This document shows positions 34,272 through 38,595 of a DNA stretch of 38,595 bases, one piece after another (within the stretch, counting starts at the first letter, position 1; every line of letters starts with the position of its first letter). The DNA lies in NCBI GenBank assembly GCA_029820995.1, contig JALGUG010000072.1, forward strand, positions 1 through 38,595. Reading direction: 5' to 3'. Source of the stretch: Candidatus Zipacnadia bacterium. GTDB lineage: Bacteria; Armatimonadota; Zipacnadia; JALGUG01. The notes beneath the pieces are model-generated. The model was not told where the DNA came from. It did not search any database and worked only from the letters and a program-made list of their open reading frames with translations. The position numbers were made by a program, and so were the translations under genes.

Positions 34272-36551
34272 TTACGGGCGTCGGTACGCCACTGTCTCCT
34301 TCAAAGCCGCCAGTACCTTCGGCGGCGACGGCAAATTCTCCTGCTCCAGCGATTGAGCCATCGGTGGCGGAACGTCGTACGCAGCCACGATCCGCGCCGG
34401 AGCCTTGAACGCCCCGAACACCTGCTCCTGCACCTTCGTGATAATCGTCTCCGGGAAGCACCCGGTTCGCGGCGCCTGGGTCACACACACGAGCCGCCCG
34501 GTCTTCTCGACCGACGCGGCAATCGTGTCCACGTCCAGTGGGATCAGCGTCCGCGGGTCAATCAGCTCCACACTGAGCCCCTCCTGTTCCGCCAGTTCCG
34601 CGGCCTGCTCTGCCACTCGCGCCATGGCGCTATACGCCACCAGCGTCACGTCCCTCCCTTCCCGCCGCACCTCGGCCTGACCCAGCGGAAGCGTGTACTC
34701 CTCTTCCGGGCAATAGTCCTTCTCCGTGTACAGATTCTGGTGCTCGATAAACACGACCGGATTGTCGTCGCGGATCGAAGTCTTGAGCAGGCCCTTGATG
34801 TCGTACGCCGTGGAGGGCGCTACCACCTTCAATCCGGGGAACTGCGTCACCACCGCCTCCAGTGACTGCGAATGCTGCCCCGCATAGCCCTTCCCGCCGC
34901 CCACGGTCGTCCGGATCACCAGCGGGATCTTGGCCTTGCCGCCGAACATATAGCGCGTCTTGGCGACCTGATTGCCGAGCTGGTCCATGGTCATCAGGAT
35001 GAAATCAATGTACATGATCTCCACGACGGGCCGCAGGCCCGCCATGGCCGCACCGCAGCCCGAACCGATGATCGCCGCCTCGGAGATGGCCGTGTTGAAC
35101 ACCCGATCGCGCCCGAAGACCTCGATCAGCCCGCGCGTCGCCCCGAAAGCCCCGCCGTAGTCGGCCACGTCCTCCCCGTACAGCACCACGCGCCGGTCGC
35201 GCAGCATCTCCTCGCCAATCGCTTCAGCCACCGCGTGTCGCTGGAGAATCCGCCCCTGACTGTCGCGCTTCTGCCGCCGGAACTCGCTCTTGAGCTCCAC
35301 CGTCTTCCATTCGTCGCCGATGTCCTCCGAGGTCGTATCGGACAGCAGCCCCACATACATGTCCTTCGGGTCCGGGTCGGTGCCGCGCAGTGCCATGTCT
35401 ACGGTGGCCCGCGTAACCGCCTCCTGTGCCGCCTCGCGGCGCTCCTCCAGCTCTTCCTGTGTGAGCACCCGGCCCTCGATCAGCCGTTGCGCCAGCACTG
35501 ACACCGGGTCCCACCTCTCCCAGGCCGCGACCTCCTGCGGACTGCGATAGGTTGAGCCGTTGTCGCTCAGCGAGTGCCCCTTGTAGCGGTAGGTCAGACA
35601 GTCGAGCAGCACCGGGCCCTGGCCCTGGCGGCACTTCTCGGCCGCCCGTGTCACCGCGTCGCGCACCGCCAGAGCGTCCATGCCGTTGACGACCTCGGCG
35701 TGCATCGCCTGTTCGTTGTAGCCCATCCCGCGCCGCGCTAGATAGTCCACGCCCGTGACCTCGCCCACCTGCTGGCCGGTCATTCCGTACTGGTTGTTCT
35801 CGAACAGGTAGATTACGGGGCAGCCCCGCTGGAACTGATCCATGCAAGCCATGTTGAACGATTCATGGCAGATCCCGTTGTTCGCCGCGCCGTCGCCTAC
35901 GAGGCAGAGCACGATGCGGCCATTGTTCAACTTATCGCAGGCAATGGCTGCACCGGTAGCGATGGCCATGCTGCCGCCCACGATCGCGTTGGCGCCCAGA
36001 TGGCTGAACGCATACTCGGCAATGTGCATTCCGCCGCCGCGGCCGTGGCAGTAGCCCTCCTCCTTGCCCAGCAGCTCCGCCATGGCCCGATGCAGGTGCT
36101 CGTCGAACGCACGGGCTCGCAGCTCCTCGACGTCCTCCTGCCGGCCGTCCCCTACGAACTCCCGCAGTTGCGCCTCACTCATGGCCGCAATGCAGAACAC
36201 GCCCTTGGCGATGGAGTGACCATGCCCGCGATGGGTACTCGTGATGTAGTCGTCCGGGTTGAGCGCCGAAATGGCGCCCATGGCCACCCCCTCTTGCCCG
36301 ATAGACAGGTGAGTGGCGCCCACGAACTTGAAGCCTTCAACCGGAGCGAACTTGCCCACCTTCATCGCTGCCACGGTCTCCTCAAAACTGCGGATCCACA
36401 GCATGCAGTCCAGCATCAGCAGCAGCTCGTCGGTGGCCAGGCCCAGCTTCATCTCGTCCGCCAGGGTGCGATTGTACTGGAACTTGGGGATCGTGCCGAA
36501 CTCAATGACCCCCGGTTCGAAGTCCGGCAGCACGTCAAGATGCTTGGGCAT
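34272..36551 (-). CDS. Fused E1 alpha-beta subunit of a 2-oxoacid dehydrogenase
   Basis: This 759-residue protein joins a thiamine-diphosphate-binding E1 alpha (about 10-370) and E1 beta (about 405-755) in one chain. The alpha part has THRGHGHSIAKG, CHGRGGGMH, and the cofactor motif GDG (219-221) to NN (252-253). The beta part has YGEDVADYGGAFGATRGL, QHSQSLEA and FIEHQNLY. It would decarboxylate pyruvate, acetoin or a branched-chain oxoacid. The substrate and any E2/E3 partners are not visible. About 30 extra residues lie between AKG (115-117) and MAELLGK (157-163). ATG 36551 has GAGGAG about 9 bases upstream and overlaps the DUF1667 gene by 17 bases. Confidence 0.92.
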   Translation of the reverse strand: MPKHLDVLPDFEPGVIEFGTIPKFQYNRTLADEMKLGLATDELLLMLDCMLWIRSFEETVAAMKVGKFAPVEGFKFVGATHLSIGQEGVAMGAISALNPDDYITSTHRGHGHSIAKGVFCIAAMSEAQLREFVGDGRQEDVEELRARAFDEHLHRAMAELLGKEEGYCHGRGGGMHIAEYAFSHLGANAIVGGSMAIATGAAIACDKLNNGRIVLCLVGDGAANNGICHESFNMACMDQFQRGCPVIYLFENNQYGMTGQQVGEVTGVDYLARRGMGYNEQAMHAEVVNGMDALAVRDAVTRAAEKCRQGQGPVLLDCLTYRYKGHSLSDNGSTYRSPQEVAAWERWDPVSVLAQRLIEGRVLTQEELEERREAAQEAVTRATVDMALRGTDPDPKDMYVGLLSDTTSEDIGDEWKTVELKSEFRRQKRDSQGRILQRHAVAEAIGEEMLRDRRVVLYGEDVADYGGAFGATRGLIEVFGRDRVFNTAISEAAIIGSGCGAAMAGLRPVVEIMYIDFILMTMDQLGNQVAKTRYMFGGKAKIPLVIRTTVGGGKGYAGQHSQSLEAVVTQFPGLKVVAPSTAYDIKGLLKTSIRDDNPVVFIEHQNLYTEKDYCPEEEYTLPLGQAEVRREGRDVTLVAYSAMARVAEQAAELAEQEGLSVELIDPRTLIPLDVDTIAASVEKTGRLVCVTQAPRTGCFPETIITKVQEQVFGAFKAPARIVAAYDVPPPMAQSLEQENLPSPPKVLAALKETVAYRRP

Positions 36552-36978
36552 GGTTCTCGCTCCTCGGCGTCCGTCGGGACTTGGGGCTCTCAGACGACGC
36601 CCCGCCATTGTCTCCAACGCTTCTGGTGGCCACCAGATCCGCTCCGGTTCCGGCCACATCGCGCATCAGCACATCGCCCCGGCGCACCGGCGGCTCAATC
36701 CTCAGCTCGCGGGCCGCCTGCACACCGGCGCGCAATCGCTCTCGCGGCACCGCCTCAGACGTCTTCACCGGCAGTCTGGGCACCTCGCTGCTGCACAGCC
36801 GCACCGTCGTCGTCAGCACTCGCCGCGGGTCGAACAACTCCTGCGACGCGTAGGCCTCACCCCGCGGGCACTCGTGCCCCTCCAGTGAGACGATCTCTTG
36901 TCCCCGCACGGTCGCCCTTAGCTCGCAGCCGATCGGGCAGACCAGGCAGGTCAATCTTCGCGTGCTGCTCTCGCCCAT
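36535..36978 (-). CDS. DUF1667 cysteine-cluster protein
   Basis: This 147-residue protein has four conserved cysteines (11, 14, 18 and 37: CLVCPIGC and HECPRGEAYA). The DUF1667 sequence RVLTTTVRL, RLPVKTSEAVP, RRGDVLMRDVAGTGADLVATR follows. Family members usually stand next to an FAD-dependent oxidoreductase and a glycerol-3-phosphate dehydrogenase or glycerol kinase, and probably carry a metal or iron-sulfur centre. Here neither partner is nearby. It sits between the C45 gene and the E1 fusion, overlapping the latter by 17 bases. The last 25 or so residues, rich in Ser, Arg and Pro, look extra. No ribosome site was seen, so it may be coupled to the upstream gene. Confidence 0.88.
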   Translation of the reverse strand: MGESSTRRLTCLVCPIGCELRATVRGQEIVSLEGHECPRGEAYASQELFDPRRVLTTTVRLCSSEVPRLPVKTSEAVPRERLRAGVQAARELRIEPPVRRGDVLMRDVAGTGADLVATRSVGDNGGASSESPKSRRTPRSENHAQAS

Positions 36979-36999
36979 GGTTCAATCGGCGACAAGCTC

Positions 37000-38250
37000 T
37001 CACTCGGCCGACACAATGCCGCTGCCCGTCATCCGGAAGCGGCGATAGGGCTGCCGGCAGGCCGGTGTCTTGCCCATGGCGACCGCAAAGCTCAAATCGC
37101 CCGGAAACAGGAGTGCCGAATGGAGGTTGATGCTCGTGATCGCGACTCCCGGCTCGGCGGCGAAGTTCATGCTGCGGTCCGTCTTGCCGTAATTCTCCCG
37201 GATCAGTTTTGCCAGCAACTCGTACCGAGAGTAGTAGCTGTAGGAGCTGCCGTAGTCCGCAGCGTCGTCCTCGTCGCTCTGCTCTTCCCGGTACAGCTTG
37301 CGGAAGTCGTTGGCCGCAAACACCACGCCCTGCTCGGCCCAGCGCGGCAGCGCCTCCAGATGGTCATATTCCACGATGCACGCCGCCGGCGGCCGTCCCC
37401 CGGCCACGAGCATATTCGTGCCGCAGGCCCGGGGCGTGTTCTGAATGATCTGTACCCCTTCCTGCACGGTGGCCGCGTACTGGGCCACCTTGCGCAGCAT
37501 GAAGCAGGTGGAGATCCCGTGCAGACTGTCCTTGCGCCCGCCGTAGGCCGTGTTGTTGGCCACCACAATCCCGCGAGCATTCATCAACGTCCACCCGTTG
37601 ATGATCCCCGCCCAGGTGACGGTCACGAAGGGATACCCGCGGTCCGGTCTGGCGTATAGCAGAATCGCTCCGTACTTGGTGACGCCGTGGTCCCAGTAGT
37701 CCATATTGCGACCGACAATGCATTCGCCTGTGGCTGTCGCCGCGCCGAACACGGCATAGGACGTGCACCACATCGCCCGCCACACATCGCCGAAAAGCTG
37801 CGCCGCCAGCAGGTCCTCATAGTTGACGTCCGCGGCCCGAGCCAGCGCACGAAGCTCCAGCCGAAACTCCACCGGCTGGAACCGCTCCATGGCCCGAGCG
37901 CCCCTCAGCAGCCGCTCGTGGGAATCTCCGTAGGCGCACTCCCCGTCCAGAATAAGGTCCTTAATCATCCGCCGGACCTCGTCCCGCAGCAGCCGCCCGT
38001 GCTGTTCGCCCATCTCTCGCGGGCTGCCCGACACCTCCAGGACCTTGTAGCCGTTGATGATCTCCAGACGCCCGCCGCCGGCGCTCTCCTGTGCCAGGCA
38101 CGGCAGCACTGAGGCCCACAGCATCCATGCCGCTGCCGGCACCACAAACGGGCGCCGAAAGCCCCGCTCTTGCGCCGCGCTCCTGATTCCGGACGTCTGG
38201 TCTGCGGCTACCCTTCGGCTCATTGCGCGTTCGCCGATCACATCCGCCAC
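37000..38250 (-). CDS. Exported C45-family autoproteolytic acyltransferase/hydrolase
   Basis: This 416-residue protein is an Ntn-hydrolase of peptidase family C45, like acyl-CoA:6-aminopenicillanic acid acyltransferase and Phospholipase B-like relatives. A hydrophobic segment (about 36-53) ending in L-A-Q suggests export. The predicted self-cleavage and nucleophile is Cys162 in WCTSYAVFG, followed by GRNMDYWDHG (180-189), the usual next motif. Other motifs: TWAGIINGWTLMNARGIVVANN and TNMLVAGG. The substrate is unknown. It starts at GTG 38250 and now overlaps the acylphosphatase frame by 13 bases. Before the tandem duplication there it would have started one base after that gene's stop. ATG 38223 is an alternative. 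Confidence 0.85.
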   Translation of the reverse strand: MADVIGERAMSRRVAADQTSGIRSAAQERGFRRPFVVPAAAWMLWASVLPCLAQESAGGGRLEIINGYKVLEVSGSPREMGEQHGRLLRDEVRRMIKDLILDGECAYGDSHERLLRGARAMERFQPVEFRLELRALARAADVNYEDLLAAQLFGDVWRAMWCTSYAVFGAATATGECIVGRNMDYWDHGVTKYGAILLYARPDRGYPFVTVTWAGIINGWTLMNARGIVVANNTAYGGRKDSLHGISTCFMLRKVAQYAATVQEGVQIIQNTPRACGTNMLVAGGRPPAACIVEYDHLEALPRWAEQGVVFAANDFRKLYREEQSDEDDAADYGSSYSYYSRYELLAKLIRENYGKTDRSMNFAAEPGVAITSINLHSALLFPGDLSFAVAMGKTPACRQPYRRFRMTGSGIVSAE

Positions 38251-38573
38251 TCTACCACAGCCTCACGTCGAATGCAGGCAGGTCGCCCACATACGGGCAG
38301 GTCGCCCACATACGGCAGCCACGAAACACGGGTCTCCTCTACGCGTGCGGCTCGCGGTCCGACCCGCAGGAACTCCAGCAGCTCCTCCAGCGCCTCTCGA
38401 TCGCCCTCGGCCTGTACCTCGACCGACCCGGTGGGCAGATTGCGCACGGTCCCCTTGAGCCCGAGCGACCGGCCCCGCCGTACCGTGCTGATCCGGAAGC
38501 CCACGCCCTGCACCAGCCCGGTCACCACAACATGGACCCGGGCCCGCCTCTGCCCCGCAGCCAAGGGAATCAC
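38238..38573 (-). CDS. acyP: Acylphosphatase with frameshifted C-terminus
   Basis: This is a 111-residue acylphosphatase, which hydrolyses acyl phosphates. The catalytic Arg27 lies in GLVQGVGFR and the catalytic Asn45 in GTVRNLPTGSVEV. The domain normally ends about 90-95 residues in with an aromatic, strand-forming tail. Here, after SWLPYVGDLP, the frame reads VCGRPACIRR and on to a late stop because of a 19-bp tandem duplication. Removing one copy restores DLPAFDVRLW and a TAG stop at 38252-38254. The start GTG 38573 has GGAGG very close upstream; TTG 38564 is possible. It is first in the minus-strand run here, though the operon may continue past the window. Confidence 0.9.
   Translation of the reverse strand: MIPLAAGQRRARVHVVVTGLVQGVGFRISTVRRGRSLGLKGTVRNLPTGSVEVQAEGDREALEELLEFLRVGPRAARVEETRVSWLPYVGDLPVCGRPACIRREAVVEWRM
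38277..38314. repeat. Perfect 19-bp tandem duplication in the acylphosphatase gene
   Basis: GGCAGGTCGCCCACATACG is present at 38277-38295 and again, identically, at 38296-38314. Nineteen bases is not a multiple of three, so the second copy shifts the frame of the last codons of the acylphosphatase. Confidence 0.95.
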
Positions 38574-38595
38574 CTGCCTCCGATCGCTCTGCAGC

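Overview
The window is a gene-dense, high-GC (roughly two-thirds G+C by eye) stretch of a bacterial chromosome. Histidine biosynthesis, strong Shine-Dalgarno sites and sigma70-like promoters mark it as bacterial. The accessory genes suggest an uncultured member of the Planctomycetota/PVC group, Armatimonadota, Hydrogenedentota or a similar lineage: a BamB-like propeller protein with an inserted methyltransferase fold, a GH116 enzyme, DUF4838, a UroD-like methyltransferase-family protein, a C45 hydrolase and a free-standing four-helix-bundle protein. That placement is an inference from gene content. No rRNA, tRNA, CRISPR array, integrase or complete insertion sequence was seen, and no stretch longer than 300 bases lacks a gene.

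Layout. 1-2702 (minus): histidine operon hisD-hisB-hisH-hisA, with hisA cut by the window edge. 2888-10656 (plus): a tight run of PaaI-like thioesterase, AMP-dependent acyl-CoA ligase, two exported M16-family proteins that both lack the zinc motif, a ClC anion transporter with CBS domains, and a DUF362/ferredoxin protein. 10653-12876 (minus): csoR-like metal sensor plus P1B-type metal ATPase, with a perfect 19-bp operator-like palindrome overlapping the csoR ribosome-binding site. 13007-16765 (minus) and 16911-20030 (plus): a giant exported PQQ-propeller/methyltransferase-like/malectin-like protein divergent from an exported GH116 glycosidase. 20059-20415: a four-helix-bundle gene that abuts a C-terminally truncated UroD-like gene (20390-21415, minus). 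21619-23904: exported DUF4838 glycosidase-like protein. 24159-28381 (plus): proS, an aldo/keto reductase and a two-domain PPK2. 28539-31355 (minus): an exported hydrolase-like protein that seems to lack its acid/base Glu, and RidA. 31470-33191 (plus): RqcH/NFACT. 33197-38573 (minus): acylphosphatase, C45 hydrolase, DUF1667 protein, fused E1 alpha-beta 2-oxoacid dehydrogenase, zinc-ribbon membrane protein and a BON-like small protein.

How the genes may work together. The his genes form a standard pathway operon. The thioesterase and ligase activate and hydrolyse acyl-CoAs. The csoR-ATPase pair is a self-contained metal-efflux switch. The 13-31 kb part is rich in exported carbohydrate-active or carbohydrate-binding proteins, which suggests polysaccharide or glycoside use. 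Housekeeping genes (proS, rqcH, ridA) are interspersed.

The signals most worth a second look are: the paired M16 proteins without zinc ligands; a 19-bp tandem duplication that shifts the frame of the acylphosphatase C-terminus; the four-helix-bundle segment that appears to have replaced the end of the UroD-like gene; the operator/RBS overlap at csoR; the palindrome filling the proS promoter spacer; and two families of intergenic repeats.
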